Shown: positions 1 to 9,489 of the stretch, in pieces
How the letters are laid out: each line of letters opens with the position of its first letter
Numbering within the stretch: position 1 is the first letter of the stretch
DNA from: Parendozoicomonas haliclonae
GTDB lineage: Bacteria > Pseudomonadota > Gammaproteobacteria > Pseudomonadales > Endozoicomonadaceae
NCBI RefSeq assembly: GCF_900174585.1
Contig: NZ_FWPT01000005.1
Coordinates: 310,001-374,000, forward strand
Length of the DNA stretch: 64,000 nucleotides
Direction of reading: 5' to 3'
Program-made: the position numbers and the translations under genes
Notes under the pieces: generated by a model
What the model was told of the DNA's origin: nothing
Database searches by the model: none
The model's input: only the letters and a program-made list of their open reading frames with translations

Positions 1-458
1 GTCATCTGGATTTACAGAACAAGATGTCCCGTCTGGCCCGGGAAGAGCTTGTCCATTATGAACAGGTACTGCGACTGCTGAAAAAGCGCGGCATTGCCTA
101 TGAGCCTCTCTCCGCATCCCGTTATGCCTCCCGTATGCGCGCCAATGTCCGCACCCATGAACCGGAACGGATGATTGATACTCTGGTGGTAGGTGCCTTT
201 ATTGAAGCCCGCAGCTGTGAACGCTTTGAAGCCATAGCGCCACTATTGGATGAAGAGCTGCAGAAGTTTTACCTGGGGTTATTGAAGTCGGAAGCCCGTC
301 ACTTTCAGGATTATCTGACCCTGGCCAGAAATGTGGCCGGCTATGATGTCGCCGACCGGATTGCAGTGTTTGCGGAAGCGGACCGGGCGGCAGTGGAAGA
401 TCCTGATGAGGAATTTCGCTTCCACTCCGGATGCCCGGCATCAACTCTCGGCTGTTGA
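1..458 (+). CDS. miaE: MiaE tRNA-(ms[2]io[6]A)-hydroxylase, 5' truncated by window edge
   Basis: This is the C-terminal ~150 residues of the non-haem di-iron enzyme that hydroxylates the isopentenyl group of ms2i6A37 in tRNA. The reading frame is open to the left edge (codons begin at base 3), so the true start lies outside the window. The visible part has the family's ferritin-like helices with iron-ligand patterns: REELVHYEQV near the left edge, then EARSCERFEAIAP, then SEARHFQDY. It ends in the typical FRFHSG tail. Its last 18 bases overlap, tail to tail, the end of the gene on the opposite strand. The identification rests on recalled family motifs and is secure; only the missing 5' part limits it. 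Confidence 0.9.
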   Translation, partial: HLDLQNKMSRLAREELVHYEQVLRLLKKRGIAYEPLSASRYASRMRANVRTHEPERMIDTLVVGAFIEARSCERFEAIAPLLDEELQKFYLGLLKSEARHFQDYLTLARNVAGYDVADRIAVFAEADRAAVEDPDEEFRFHSGCPASTLGC

Positions 459-1103
459 TTCGCTGGTTTGTTCATATTCGGGAATAAAACGCTGTCCCTG
501 GTAAATATGTTGATGGGACAGTGTCACGGTAATTTCGCTGAACTGTCCCTCATCCTGTATACCCATAGGATAAAGACGACCATTAGGTTGTAGCAGCTCA
601 CCGAGGGTCATTATCACAATAGGTGATTTTAGCGGCGGTACAATTGAACTTGAGTAGCGGTAGCACTGTACTGCCGGTGTGATATTTCTATCGTTGGTAA
701 AGACCCGACACCCCTGATCCCGTAATGAGAATGAATGAAAATAAGACATATCCAGCTCCATGGTATTGAGCGCCGTCTGTGATGCTTTAGTGGCGGGTAC
801 AGAATAGAAATCACACACCATACGGTCTTTACAGGGAATATCGGAAGAGTATTGAAAGCTCACTCTGCTTTGCTTTTCACTGACCACAGAGCGCTCGTGG
901 ATTGGAACATAGAGCTGGGTTTTATGATCAACATTCATAAAAGTCATTAATTCATGGCTAACCTTCTGACTTGCAGTCAGTGAGCAACGCCGGCTATCGC
1001 GGGTCTCATGAAGACTATCGGACAGACTACTCCTTTTACGGCGAATCGGTGGGTTGGGGCTGTTTTCAGCGCTTCTTGGTGGTGTTGATCCTGCTGCTTT
1101 CAT
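441..1103 (-). CDS. Orphan protein, first member of a three-gene paralogous set
   Basis: No family is recognised. The frame is open up to a TTG at 1250, but the ATG at 1103, with a weak AGGCAG seven bases upstream, gives 220 residues, close to the sizes of the two related neighbours (236 and 211). A basic, Ser/Pro-rich N-terminus is followed by a core sharing a pattern with the two genes on the other side of the divergent promoter: a QLY strand, a CDFYS motif, then a KSPIVIM strand and an RLYP motif. No signal peptide or membrane segment is evident. The gene overlaps the end of miaE by 18 bases. The coding call is fairly good because homologous features recur next door; function is unknown. 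Confidence 0.6.
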   Translation of the reverse strand: MKAAGSTPPRSAENSPNPPIRRKRSSLSDSLHETRDSRRCSLTASQKVSHELMTFMNVDHKTQLYVPIHERSVVSEKQSRVSFQYSSDIPCKDRMVCDFYSVPATKASQTALNTMELDMSYFHSFSLRDQGCRVFTNDRNITPAVQCYRYSSSIVPPLKSPIVIMTLGELLQPNGRLYPMGIQDEGQFSEITVTLSHQHIYQGQRFIPEYEQTSESTAES

Positions 1104-1287
1104 ATTAATACTGCCTGGTCTGAACTGTTTATGTTCCGCTCGTCTATAGACTCTTAAAACAGGAAAATGATGCCTCTGGTTAACGATACGGGCAGAATCA
1201 CTGACAGATAACCTCCCCACCAAAAACTTACGTATTCCCCCGGTTTCCAATACCGCATAGCGAAAATATCAGTATTGGAGTATTCGG
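1104..1287. promoter_or_regulatory. Divergent intergenic region between two paralogous orphan genes
   Basis: These 184 bases separate the back-to-back starts at 1103 (minus) and 1288 (plus), so promoters for both directions are expected here. The frame of the minus-strand gene stays open through most of it up to a TTG at 1250, so part could be coding. I see no convincing -35/-10 pair. A ribosome binding site GGAG lies at 1277-1280, seven bases before the plus-strand ATG. Confidence 0.35.
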
Positions 1288-1998
1288 ATGGCCAGCCCTC
1301 TCAGACCCAGCCCACAGTCTTCTGATCGATTGTCCGATCTGTTTGCGGGACTGCAGATAAGAGAATTCTGCGTACAAACTCTCGAACGAAAAATCTCTAA
1401 TCATGTCGCCGCTGAGCTGCAGATTTCCGGTCATCAGCTTGTCTATGCCAAGGTGCCAGAATCACAGATTCCGATTGACCAGCGGACAATCAGTCTGTCC
1501 CCTGCACAGGTTATGGGGCGCACTAAACTGGCTGATTTTTATCGCCCTGGATTTGTTGATCTTCATGATGATTATGAGGTGATCGGCACGCAAAGATATG
1601 AAGAGTCCACAGTCAGCCTGGTTAACGAACCCTTTCTGTTTGCCTATCTGCGCGCGCCCGAAAATAAGAAAAGATCGAAGGAGCGGGTTGTCGGTTTATA
1701 CACTGATGAGCTGATAGATGCCGGGGTACGCCTCTATCCCATTCCCAACAGTTATGACACTGCCACACAAGGCAAATGGGAAAGACCAATGTTTGTAGTG
1801 ACCGCACCAACGCCTGAGGTCACCATTCCATTCAATAATGCCAATGGCACCCCATACAGTACTCCCCAGCTGCTCGAAAGAGAAAGACGGGAAATACAAC
1901 CAAGAGCCAGGATTAGAACCACATTGAGTGGACGCGACCACATCCCTCGTCGGCGTGATCCGAAAGATGGCGTAGCTTATTCCAAAGATCAGGGTTGA
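1288..1998 (+). CDS. Orphan protein, second member of the paralogous set
   Basis: A 236-residue protein of no recognised family. The start at 1288 is supported by GGAG seven bases upstream. Its middle carries the same landmarks as the genes on either side: QLVYAKVPES, then QRTISLSP, LADFYRP, later NEPFLFAYL and GVRLYPIPNSYD. The C-terminus is rich in Arg/Glu (for example LLERERREIQPRARI) and probably extended. There is no signal peptide or membrane segment. The stop is followed at once by the ribosome binding site of the next paralogue, so the two are almost certainly co-transcribed. Function is unknown; a tandem duplication origin for all three genes is inferred from the shared motifs. Confidence 0.7.
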   Translation: MASPLRPSPQSSDRLSDLFAGLQIREFCVQTLERKISNHVAAELQISGHQLVYAKVPESQIPIDQRTISLSPAQVMGRTKLADFYRPGFVDLHDDYEVIGTQRYEESTVSLVNEPFLFAYLRAPENKKRSKERVVGLYTDELIDAGVRLYPIPNSYDTATQGKWERPMFVVTAPTPEVTIPFNNANGTPYSTPQLLERERREIQPRARIRTTLSGRDHIPRRRDPKDGVAYSKDQG

Positions 1999-2015
1999 TC
2001 AGTAAGGAGATTATT

Positions 2016-2651
2016 ATGGCAGCATCATTAAAGAATCAGGTTGTAGTCTCCCCCTATACCGAGATGGGCAAAGCTTATGATGCCCTCGATGAAGTGGATT
2101 CCTGGCTTGGCTGCCAGCTGGTTAATCAACAAGTTTTACCGGCGGCTCTAGGGCTTGATGAAAGCTCTGGGCTCTATTTCCAGATTAAGCCCAGAGACAA
2201 ATCACTGATGAGCCGAACCATAACTATTCCCGCCGGAAAGCAGGATGTGGTGGCTGATTTCTATAGCAAGAAGCTTGAGTTACAGAACCAGCAAAATAAG
2301 GTGGATCGAGGTGAAATGAGCAGTGACAAGGTCAGACTGGATATGGCTTTCAAGTGTTTATCGCAGGCTGAACTTAAAGCGCCGTTACTACTGGTAAAGA
2401 TCAGTCGTGGTGAAATCGAACCTGCCTTCAGTGACAAGGGAGATGTTTTTTATACCCAAATGACCGATATCGAAGAGGCAGAAGCGTCTCTGTATCCGTT
2501 TGTGCAGGATATTCGGGGACATTTCAAGCCTCAGCCCAAAGAGTGCATTCTTGCGTCTTCTTTGCCTTTTAATATGTATAACCAAAAAGGCATGCTGTGT
2601 GACGAACGCCCACTTCGGAAGAAGAGTAACCCCAGAATTAATTACGGTTGA
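2016..2651 (+). CDS. Orphan protein, third member of the paralogous set
   Basis: This 211-residue protein is of unknown function. The ATG at 2016 is chosen because AAGGAGA (2004-2010) sits five bases upstream; the frame is also open to an ATG at 1995 that overlaps the previous stop. It aligns by eye with its upstream neighbour: GLYFQIKPRD, SRTITIPAG, VVADFYSKK, KAPLLLVKI, then EASLYPF and a closing LPFN, which matches IPFN in the neighbour. The first 50 residues (TEMGKAYDALDEVDSWLG) have no counterpart I recognise. No signal peptide is visible. It overlaps the convergent peptidase gene by 14 bases. Confidence 0.7.
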   Translation: MAASLKNQVVVSPYTEMGKAYDALDEVDSWLGCQLVNQQVLPAALGLDESSGLYFQIKPRDKSLMSRTITIPAGKQDVVADFYSKKLELQNQQNKVDRGEMSSDKVRLDMAFKCLSQAELKAPLLLVKISRGEIEPAFSDKGDVFYTQMTDIEEAEASLYPFVQDIRGHFKPQPKECILASSLPFNMYNQKGMLCDERPLRKKSNPRINYG

Positions 2652-3543
2652 GAAAAAACGCGTTCAAGTCTTCAACAAATTTTAACGGGTTTACCGGTAC
2701 ACCTTGAATATGCACGCCCCAGTGCAGGTGAGGGCCGGTAACACGCCCCGTAGCGCCGGTTTTTGCAATCAACTGCCCAGCTTTCACTTCATCGCCCGGG
2801 TTCACCAATAGTTCTGACAAATGAAAATAACTGGTGGTAATGCCCAGACCATGATCAAGAATCAAATGACCACCGGTATACCAGTTATTCTGCGCCATTC
2901 TAACAATACCCCTCTGAGGTGCCTGCACCGGTGTTCCTTCTGCCGCTCTGAGATCCACGCCGGTATGGCGACTCTTAACCGTGCCGTTATAGAGACGACG
3001 AATCCCAAAGGGACTGGTGATTTTCTGTAGAGGCACTGGCAGCTGCATGGCGCCGGCAATCATTCCTTGAGTGGTCGTGTTCAGTGCACTGGCGATTTCT
3101 TTGCGTTCGCGTTGAATACGTTCCAGAGCCTGCTCGGGAGGTTTAACCATATCCGGATTCACCGACAGGGCTTCTTCAGGGTAATCCGGTTCCTCGGTGG
3201 TCAGTATGTAATCTTGCCAATCCCTACCTTTCTTCCTCACTTTCAGGGTGTAGCAGCTTTCCCCATCGAGTGGTGTAGCGATCAGTGCCATGCTCTGGTT
3301 CTCATTATTAAGTGGAGAAGGGAACAGGTTGAGTGGCTGGTTTTCGAGGCAGGCTTCGCAGCGGCTTGCAGGGCAGGGCAGCTGCAGCCAAAGCGCTTCA
3401 CCTTTCATCAAGACCAACTCTTCAGTCAAAACCTGCACGCCTGAAGGAGTCTTATCAGAATTATCAAAGCCCAACACCGGTACGCTGATCAACGTCATAA
3501 ACAGGGTTTGCTGAAGTCGCTTTAAAAGAAAGAGCTGAAGCAT
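2638..3543 (-). CDS. Secreted M23-family metallopeptidase
   Basis: A predicted periplasmic zinc peptidase acting on peptidoglycan cross-bridges. The 301-residue protein begins with a signal-peptide-like stretch (hydrophobic to about residue 25) and a ~130-residue N-terminal domain with Cys57, Cys62 and Cys65. A charged helix about residues 136-155 precedes the LytM/M23 domain at about 175-290. Zinc ligands of the family are visible: His193 and Asp197 in the HTGVD motif, then the PHLHWG motif with His272 and His274, and His241 in YFHLSE. No LysM repeat is seen, so it resembles the shorter M23 peptidases rather than MepM or NlpD. Whether it is a hydrolase or an amidase activator is not certain, but the full zinc set suggests activity. 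Confidence 0.85.
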   Translation of the reverse strand: MLQLFLLKRLQQTLFMTLISVPVLGFDNSDKTPSGVQVLTEELVLMKGEALWLQLPCPASRCEACLENQPLNLFPSPLNNENQSMALIATPLDGESCYTLKVRKKGRDWQDYILTTEEPDYPEEALSVNPDMVKPPEQALERIQRERKEIASALNTTTQGMIAGAMQLPVPLQKITSPFGIRRLYNGTVKSRHTGVDLRAAEGTPVQAPQRGIVRMAQNNWYTGGHLILDHGLGITTSYFHLSELLVNPGDEVKAGQLIAKTGATGRVTGPHLHWGVHIQGVPVNPLKFVEDLNAFFLNRN

Positions 3544-3641
3544 GGAACTCTCATCATCAGACTAGTTGTTGCATGCCGTTTTCGTAGCAATGACCACATG
3601 CGGATACCAAAGGCTGAGTGAGAGTAGTCCAGAAAAGAGGA

Positions 3642-4379
3642 TCAGGAGGCGATTGGGAAATTGATCATCTCGAAGCGTTCATGGGCGGGCTTCTGGTCAT
3701 CATGAATCAGATACCAGCCGAGCTTATCCCAGTCTCCCAGCACGATACGCTGACGCTGGTTCTCAAGGGCATGGATATGGGCACGATGGGTATGACCATG
3801 GATCAGCGTGCTGACCCGGGCCTGATCGAGGGCCTGTTCAACCGCTTCTGGCGTAACATCCATCAGGCTCATGGGTTTGTCCTGCATGGCTGCCATGCTG
3901 TTATCCCGCAATTTACGCGCAGTATTGCGGCGACGACTGGCGGGAAGCGAGAGAAACAGCTTCTGCACCAGGGCGTTGCGCAGCACTTTTCGGAAACGCA
4001 TGTAGCCTTTATCACTGGTGCACAGGCTGTCACCATGCATCAGCAGCAGGTCATCGTTACCCAGAGTAATGACGGAAGGGTCAGGCAGCAGTGTGCATCC
4101 GGCTTCCCGACAGAAGGCTTTGCCAATCAGGAAATCCCGGTTGCCATGCATAAAGTAAACAGACGTCCCGGAATCGGACAGCTTACGCAGTGCCGCCGCA
4201 ATTTGGTGATGAAACTCATCCATCACATCATCGCCAATCCAGTACTCGAAGAAATCACCAAGGATATACAGAGACTGGGCGGTAGGGGCTTCCTGCTCCA
4301 TAAAACGCAGAAACGCCCGGGTAATATCCGGGCGTCCAGGTGTCAGGTGCAGGTCGGAGATAAACAGCGACCTCAACAC
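3642..4379 (-). CDS. lpxH: UDP-2,3-diacylglucosamine diphosphatase LpxH
   Basis: LpxH hydrolyses UDP-2,3-diacylglucosamine to lipid X and UMP, the fourth step of lipid A synthesis, at the inner face of the cytoplasmic membrane. The 245-residue protein shows the calcineurin-like metallophosphatase motifs in order: SDLHL near the N-terminus, [20 protein letters not shown], then HGDSL and GHTHRA. The length fits the family (about 240). The start is GTG at 4379, directly abutting the stop of ppiB, or TTG at 4376, which lies at better spacing from GGAG. Adjacency to ppiB is common in gammaproteobacteria and implies co-transcription. Confidence 0.93.
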   Translation of the reverse strand: MLRSLFISDLHLTPGRPDITRAFLRFMEQEAPTAQSLYILGDFFEYWIGDDVMDEFHHQIAAALRKLSDSGTSVYFMHGNRDFLIGKAFCREAGCTLLPDPSVITLGNDDLLLMHGDSLCTSDKGYMRFRKVLRNALVQKLFLSLPASRRRNTARKLRDNSMAAMQDKPMSLMDVTPEAVEQALDQARVSTLIHGHTHRAHIHALENQRQRIVLGDWDKLGWYLIHDDQKPAHERFEMINFPIAS

Positions 4380-4877
4380 TTACTCCGTGATTTCAGCAGA
4401 TTCGATAATCACTTCTTCGGTCGGTACGTCCTGATGGAAGCCGTAGCTGCCGGTGCGCACGCCCTTGATCTTGTTAACCACTTCCATGCCGTCGGTCACT
4501 TTACCAAATACCGCGTAGCCCCAACCCTGAGGGTTCTTGCCGCTGTGGTTCAGGAAGTCGTTGTCGGAGACGTTGATAAAGAACTGGGCAGTCGCAGAGT
4601 GCGGGTCCATGGTACGGGCCATGGCAATAGTGCCGGTGTTGTTCTTCAGACCATTGTCCGCTTCGTTTTCGACTGGTGCGCCGGTGGATTTTTCTTCCAT
4701 GCCCGGAGCCATGCCGCCACCCTGGATCATGAAGTTATCAATAACCCGGTGGAAGATGGTGTTGTTGTAATGACCGGATTTCACATACTCCAGGAAGTTG
4801 GCCACGGTCTTGGGTGCCTTTTCAGCATCCAGTTCCAGAGTGATGTCACCGTAGTTGGTGTGCAGAATAACAGCCAT
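4380..4877 (-). CDS. ppiB: Cytoplasmic peptidyl-prolyl cis-trans isomerase B (cyclophilin)
   Basis: A cyclophilin that catalyses prolyl isomerisation in the cytoplasm. The 165-residue protein has no signal peptide, which separates it from the periplasmic PpiA. Cyclophilin hallmarks include the [17 protein letters not shown] block near residue 40 with the catalytic Arg, the [13 protein letters not shown] block near 95, and [11 protein letters not shown] near 125. It is the first gene of a two-gene unit with lpxH, whose start follows its stop without a gap. The length equals that of the E. coli enzyme (about 164). Confidence 0.95.
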   Translation of the reverse strand: MAVILHTNYGDITLELDAEKAPKTVANFLEYVKSGHYNNTIFHRVIDNFMIQGGGMAPGMEEKSTGAPVENEADNGLKNNTGTIAMARTMDPHSATAQFFINVSDNDFLNHSGKNPQGWGYAVFGKVTDGMEVVNKIKGVRTGSYGFHQDVPTEEVIIESAEITE

Positions 4878-4981
4878 TGAATACTATCCGAAATGTCTTT
4901 AAGAAAGTCCGCAGCAGTGCGGAGGTCTGCCTATGATAACTGCTTTACGGGATTTGTGCAGTTATCACAGGCAAATTGCCG

Positions 4982-7900
4982 CTAATTGGTCGCCAGAGAT
5001 TCGGTTTGTGCTTCAAGCCGTTCGGGCACCAACAGGGCATACAGGCAGGGGATAATCACCAGCGCAATGGCAGTTGAAACCACCAGTCCATAGACAATCG
5101 CCATACACAGCGGATACCACTGCGGATCGCTGAACGCCAGCGGCATGAGGCCCAAAACCGTGGTCATGGTGGTACTGACAATCGGACGTAAACGATCGGA
5201 AGAGGCCTGAGCCGCAGCTTCCACCACCGATAACCCGCTCACCACATGACGATTGGCCGTATCAATCAGAACGATGGCATTGTTCACGGCAATACCCACC
5301 AGGGCGACGATGCCGATCAGGCCGGAGAAGGACAGTGGAATATTGGTCAGGAAGAACCCGCCTAGCGTCCCGGTCAGCCCCAGTGGAATAATCAACAGGA
5401 TAATGATGGGTTGGCGAATGGAGTTGTAGAGCAGTGCCAGCAGAATCAGAATCAGCAAGACCGCAGCAATAAAGGCCATGCCCATATCGGAGTAGCTGTC
5501 ACCGGCCTTGGTCAGTTCGCCGCCCAGCTCATAGCTGTAGCCGGCCGGCCAGTCCTGCTTCATCTGTTCGAGATCGGCCTGCATACCCAGCATGATTTCA
5601 CTGGCAGTCTGACCTTCGGCTCGGGCCTGTACAGTAATGGCCCGACGACCATCCTTATGGATATAAACTCTGGGCACACTGTCTACGTCATATTCACTCA
5701 ATGTTTCCAGCGGCACTACATCCCCTTTCGGTGAGATCACCTGCATCAGACTGACTTCAGCGACATGACGGGGATTACCCAGCTCACCTTCACGGCTGGG
5801 CCACAGATAACCTAAGCGGAGCTTCGGATCATCCGCAGTACCGGCCGACTTGAACCGGCCATATTCATCATCACCCATCGCCAACCGTACTTGCTGACTG
5901 ACATCACTTTCATCCAGGCCAAAGAAGTTGAGCATCTCCCGGTCAAAGGTAAACCGTGCTTCCGGCAGAGCTGCGCCCAGATTATCGCGAATATCCGTTG
6001 CGCCAGGCTCCTGCGCCATTCGCGCTTTCACCTGCGTGGAGATATCCCGAAGGATCTGATAATCCGGACCAACCAGAGCAATCGCCACCGGTGCGGCCGT
6101 ATCCGGGTTACCGCCAACATGGGTCAGCTGGATACGCAGACCTGGTTCATCAGCCAGCACAGATTCAAGGCCTTGGCGGATATCCGGCAGGTAGTCAAAG
6201 GACAGCTTTTCCCGTTGATCCTTGGGGTAGAGCAGGATGGTGAACCCAGCCAGGTGGGCATTTTCATTGGGAAGAATGGCTTCCTGCAGATTGCCGGACG
6301 TCACCGGGCTGCGGGCGCCGGTATAAACGACAAACTTCTCAATCCACGGCTGGGCACGCAGCCATTCGCTGGCTTTATGGGTAACCTGACGACTCTGCTC
6401 AAGCGTGGCATCCGGCGGCAGCTCGATGGACACACCAATCTTCCGATCATCCGCTTCCGGATACATCATGCTGGGTAACAGGCTGGAACCCATTACCGTC
6501 AACAGGAACAGGCTGAAAGCACCAGCAGCCCAGCCCAGGGTTTTGCCACGGCTGGAAAGAGGGCCATTTAACAAGAAAGTTTTCAGGCGGGTACCCGTAA
6601 TTCGCGCCAGCTTATCGACTGGCAGCTCACCATGGGGCTTTTCCCCAACCAGCAAGGTGCGGGACAGGGGAATACAGATAAGGAAGGCGATAATCAGGCT
6701 GATAATCAGTGCGAGGGTAATGGTAATGGGCAGGATACGGATAAATTTACCGTCGACACCGCCCACCATCATCATCGGTACCAGTGCCAGAATAGTGGTG
6801 AGCTGACCGGCAATCGCGGGCATGGCAAAGGTCTTTACCGTTTTCAGGGCTGCCTCGGTAAAGCTTTCCTTACGGACATACAGCCCTTCATGCATGCCTT
6901 CCATCACCAGAATGAACACATCCACCAGCAGGCCCAGTGCCAGCACCATGCCGATCATCACCATGCTGTTAAAGGAGTAACCCAGCGGAATCATCAGGCC
7001 AAGTACCGCCAGCAGGGTGACCGGGATCGCCAGGCCCGCAATCAGAGCCGCCCGCCAGGTGAGCAGCAGCATCAGAATGGCAAAGACAATCAGCACCGCC
7101 TGAAACATGGAACTGGCGATATCGTTAAAGGCGGTCTCGATCAGTTCAGCATCATCGCTGACCTTGGTAACGGTGAGCGACACTGGCCAGGTACCCCTAG
7201 CCATCAGCTCGCCAATAACCACTTCCGATTCGGCAATAACGCCCAGAGTGTCTGCCCCAGGACGTTTCTTCACCCCCAGAATAACGCCGGGCGTCTCCGG
7301 TGCACCGTTAAGGCTGAAGCCGGTTATCATCTCCTGACGGTCAGGACGCAGCTGAATGTCAGCAATATCCCCCAAACGCACCGGAGCATTGTCACCTGTA
7401 CGCATCACGGGTAGCTGTCGAACCGCGTCAACACTGTCAAAGCGACCTTCCTGATAAAGAGAGAAGGTATTGCTGTCACCTTCAAACTCGCCCCAGCCCA
7501 TATCCCGGTTGGCGGCCAGCAGCAGGTTCTTTACGGTAATAGGGGAGAGGCCCAGCATCCTTAACTTTTCGGGATATAGGCGTACATGCAGGCTCTTTTC
7601 TCGCTGCCCGCTGATATCAACCTTCTTAACGCCATCAATTTTTTCCAGCTCTTCCTGCACCCATTGGGCGGTATCGGTAAGCAGAAGATCACTGGCATCA
7701 CCATGCAATACCCAGTTCACCACTGGAGTGTCAGACATGGTCATCTCTTCGATATCCGGCTTTTTCACGCCGCTGTTGGCGGGGAATTCACTTTCCGCCT
7801 TGCTGACCGCCGCCCGCAAACGCTGCATGGCATCAGACACCGGCAGATCAGCATCAAATTCCACCGAGATCATGGAGTAGGAGTTGTAGGAACCACTCTC

Positions 7901-8158
7901 ATAGCGGATAAGGCCTTTCAACCCGTTAATTTCTTCCTCAATATATTTGGTGACTTCCTTCTCCACCTGTTCGGGTGAAGCCCCAGGCCACTCGGTAATC
8001 ACCAGCGCCATGGGGATTTCGAGGTCGGGATAGTTTTCCCGCACCAGCGTGTTCCAGGCGGTCAAACCCATCAGGATAAACAGGGTCAACAGCAGTTTGG
8101 CGAGAAGACTGTCGAGGAACAGACGACGGGCCGCACCTTCAGGTCGCAGCCAGCTCAT
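4982..8158 (-). CDS. RND-family efflux transporter permease subunit
   Basis: A 1058-residue inner-membrane antiporter of the resistance-nodulation-division type, expected to export hydrophobic compounds with its adaptor. It has the family layout: a first TM segment near residues 14-36, a large periplasmic loop, a six-helix block about 345-560, a second periplasmic loop and a final block about 885-1045. The fourth helix reads GLLVDVFILVMEG, so Asp413 of the proton relay is present but the adjacent second Asp found in AcrB is Val414. This places it nearer to divergent RND pumps than to AcrB or MexB. The ATG overlaps the TGA of the adaptor gene by four bases. No outer-membrane channel gene is in the window, so it may borrow a TolC-like channel. 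Confidence 0.9.
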   Translation of the reverse strand: MSWLRPEGAARRLFLDSLLAKLLLTLFILMGLTAWNTLVRENYPDLEIPMALVITEWPGASPEQVEKEVTKYIEEEINGLKGLIRYESGSYNSYSMISVEFDADLPVSDAMQRLRAAVSKAESEFPANSGVKKPDIEEMTMSDTPVVNWVLHGDASDLLLTDTAQWVQEELEKIDGVKKVDISGQREKSLHVRLYPEKLRMLGLSPITVKNLLLAANRDMGWGEFEGDSNTFSLYQEGRFDSVDAVRQLPVMRTGDNAPVRLGDIADIQLRPDRQEMITGFSLNGAPETPGVILGVKKRPGADTLGVIAESEVVIGELMARGTWPVSLTVTKVSDDAELIETAFNDIASSMFQAVLIVFAILMLLLTWRAALIAGLAIPVTLLAVLGLMIPLGYSFNSMVMIGMVLALGLLVDVFILVMEGMHEGLYVRKESFTEAALKTVKTFAMPAIAGQLTTILALVPMMMVGGVDGKFIRILPITITLALIISLIIAFLICIPLSRTLLVGEKPHGELPVDKLARITGTRLKTFLLNGPLSSRGKTLGWAAGAFSLFLLTVMGSSLLPSMMYPEADDRKIGVSIELPPDATLEQSRQVTHKASEWLRAQPWIEKFVVYTGARSPVTSGNLQEAILPNENAHLAGFTILLYPKDQREKLSFDYLPDIRQGLESVLADEPGLRIQLTHVGGNPDTAAPVAIALVGPDYQILRDISTQVKARMAQEPGATDIRDNLGAALPEARFTFDREMLNFFGLDESDVSQQVRLAMGDDEYGRFKSAGTADDPKLRLGYLWPSREGELGNPRHVAEVSLMQVISPKGDVVPLETLSEYDVDSVPRVYIHKDGRRAITVQARAEGQTASEIMLGMQADLEQMKQDWPAGYSYELGGELTKAGDSYSDMGMAFIAAVLLILILLALLYNSIRQPIIILLIIPLGLTGTLGGFFLTNIPLSFSGLIGIVALVGIAVNNAIVLIDTANRHVVSGLSVVEAAAQASSDRLRPIVSTTMTTVLGLMPLAFSDPQWYPLCMAIVYGLVVSTAIALVIIPCLYALLVPERLEAQTESLATN

Positions 8159-9489
8159 TGTCCCGACTCCTCATTAACCGCCAGCTCGGTTGTCGGGGCG
8201 TTTACCACCTCTACCAGCGTGTCGTTCCCCAACAGATGCTGGCCTCGAATGACGACCTTTTCCCCGCGGGTCAGGCCCTTGGTGATTTCAATTTTGCTCA
8301 GACCTTCAAGCCCGGTGGTAATGCTGCGACGTTCAACACGATCGTCGTTACCGATGACATAGATAAATGGCATCCGGTCGCGGAAGGAAAGAGCCTCAAC
8401 AGGCAGCGTCAGGGTGCTGTTTTTTTCTACCGCGGCAATCCAGACCTGGGCGTACAGGCCATCCTGCAGGGTATTGGGCTGGTTGATATCAGTGCGGACT
8501 TTCACCTTACGGGTGCGGCTGTTCAGGCTGATCGCCGGGCTGACCGACCAGATCCGACCAGTCATCACGCCATCTGCCGGCTCGCCATCACCGGCACTTT
8601 GGTAAAGGGCGCTGCTATTGACACTCACCCAGACGGTTTGCCCTTCTTTAACGGGACGAGCTGATTGTTCCGGGATTTCCAGAGTGATCTCGTAGCGGCT
8701 GTCATCCACCACAACAACGGCGGACGCATTTTCCCGATCACTGTTACTGCTGATGCCCATAGGCGGGTAGTAATAGTTGCCTTCCCGCAGGTTCATTACC
8801 GTAATCACGCCATCAAAGGGAGCAAACAGGCTGTCTTTGCTGAGGGTGACCAGCGCACCTTCCAGCTCAGCCGAGATGCTTTCCACTTCCGCCTTGGCAG
8901 AGGCTTCCGCACTTTGAACGGCACTCACAGCGGCTTCGGCATTGAGCAGGGCGGTACGATCCCGGTCCAGGGCATCCCGGGAGATCAAGCCCTGCTGATT
9001 TAATTTCTGGGTACGCTCAAAAGCGATACGGGCCAGCTCGCGATCATTCTTTGCCCGGTCAATATTGGCCTGGGTCTCTTCCCGGCGCAGACGGGCAGAC
9101 TGAAGGCGGGCAGACAGACTGTTGACATTGGCGGAGGTGTTGCGGGAGTCCAGACTGGCCAAACGCTGGCCACGGGCTTCCAGTGAAGTGGGGCCGCTAA
9201 CCCGCGAGCCTTCCCGAAGACTAAGATTGTTGTGATCGGTACCCACAGAAACCACTTTCCCGGCCCGCTCAAAATCCAAAAAGGCTTTGCGCTGGGCTTC
9301 CACAGTGCCTTCCGCAAACACCCAGCTGGTTAAGGGCGCCGGTTCAACAGTGAGAGCACTGACCTTGATAACACGCTCTTCACTGGTCATTACCGGCGGC
9401 TGCAGATAACTATTGAGACGAAAGGCTGCCAAACCAGCCAGCGAAAGGGCGATAACACCAACCGCCAGCTTCCCTTTATTCAAGGTCAT
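8155..9489 (-). CDS. RND efflux periplasmic adaptor (membrane fusion protein)
   Basis: This 444-residue adaptor links the RND permease to an outer-membrane channel. An N-terminal hydrophobic anchor (about residues 8-25) is followed by a split lipoyl domain: the halves are near EGTVEAQRKAFLDFERAGKV and DSLFAPFDGVI. Between them lies a long alpha-helical hairpin (about 105-215, rich in Ala, Arg, Glu). The beta-barrel and membrane-proximal domains follow, including GLYAQVWIAAVEKN and GEKVVIRGQHLL. There is no lipobox Cys, so it is probably anchored by the uncleaved helix. It is the first gene of the pair, coupled to the permease by an ATGA overlap. The substrate cannot be read from the sequence. 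Confidence 0.9.
   Translation of the reverse strand: MTLNKGKLAVGVIALSLAGLAAFRLNSYLQPPVMTSEERVIKVSALTVEPAPLTSWVFAEGTVEAQRKAFLDFERAGKVVSVGTDHNNLSLREGSRVSGPTSLEARGQRLASLDSRNTSANVNSLSARLQSARLRREETQANIDRAKNDRELARIAFERTQKLNQQGLISRDALDRDRTALLNAEAAVSAVQSAEASAKAEVESISAELEGALVTLSKDSLFAPFDGVITVMNLREGNYYYPPMGISSNSDRENASAVVVVDDSRYEITLEIPEQSARPVKEGQTVWVSVNSSALYQSAGDGEPADGVMTGRIWSVSPAISLNSRTRKVKVRTDINQPNTLQDGLYAQVWIAAVEKNSTLTLPVEALSFRDRMPFIYVIGNDDRVERRSITTGLEGLSKIEITKGLTRGEKVVIRGQHLLGNDTLVEVVNAPTTELAVNEESGQ

Noticed and set aside
3618-4880. A 420-codon plus-strand frame over lpxH and ppiB
   Set aside because: Antisense shadow of two well-identified genes; no recognisable domain and no ribosome binding site.
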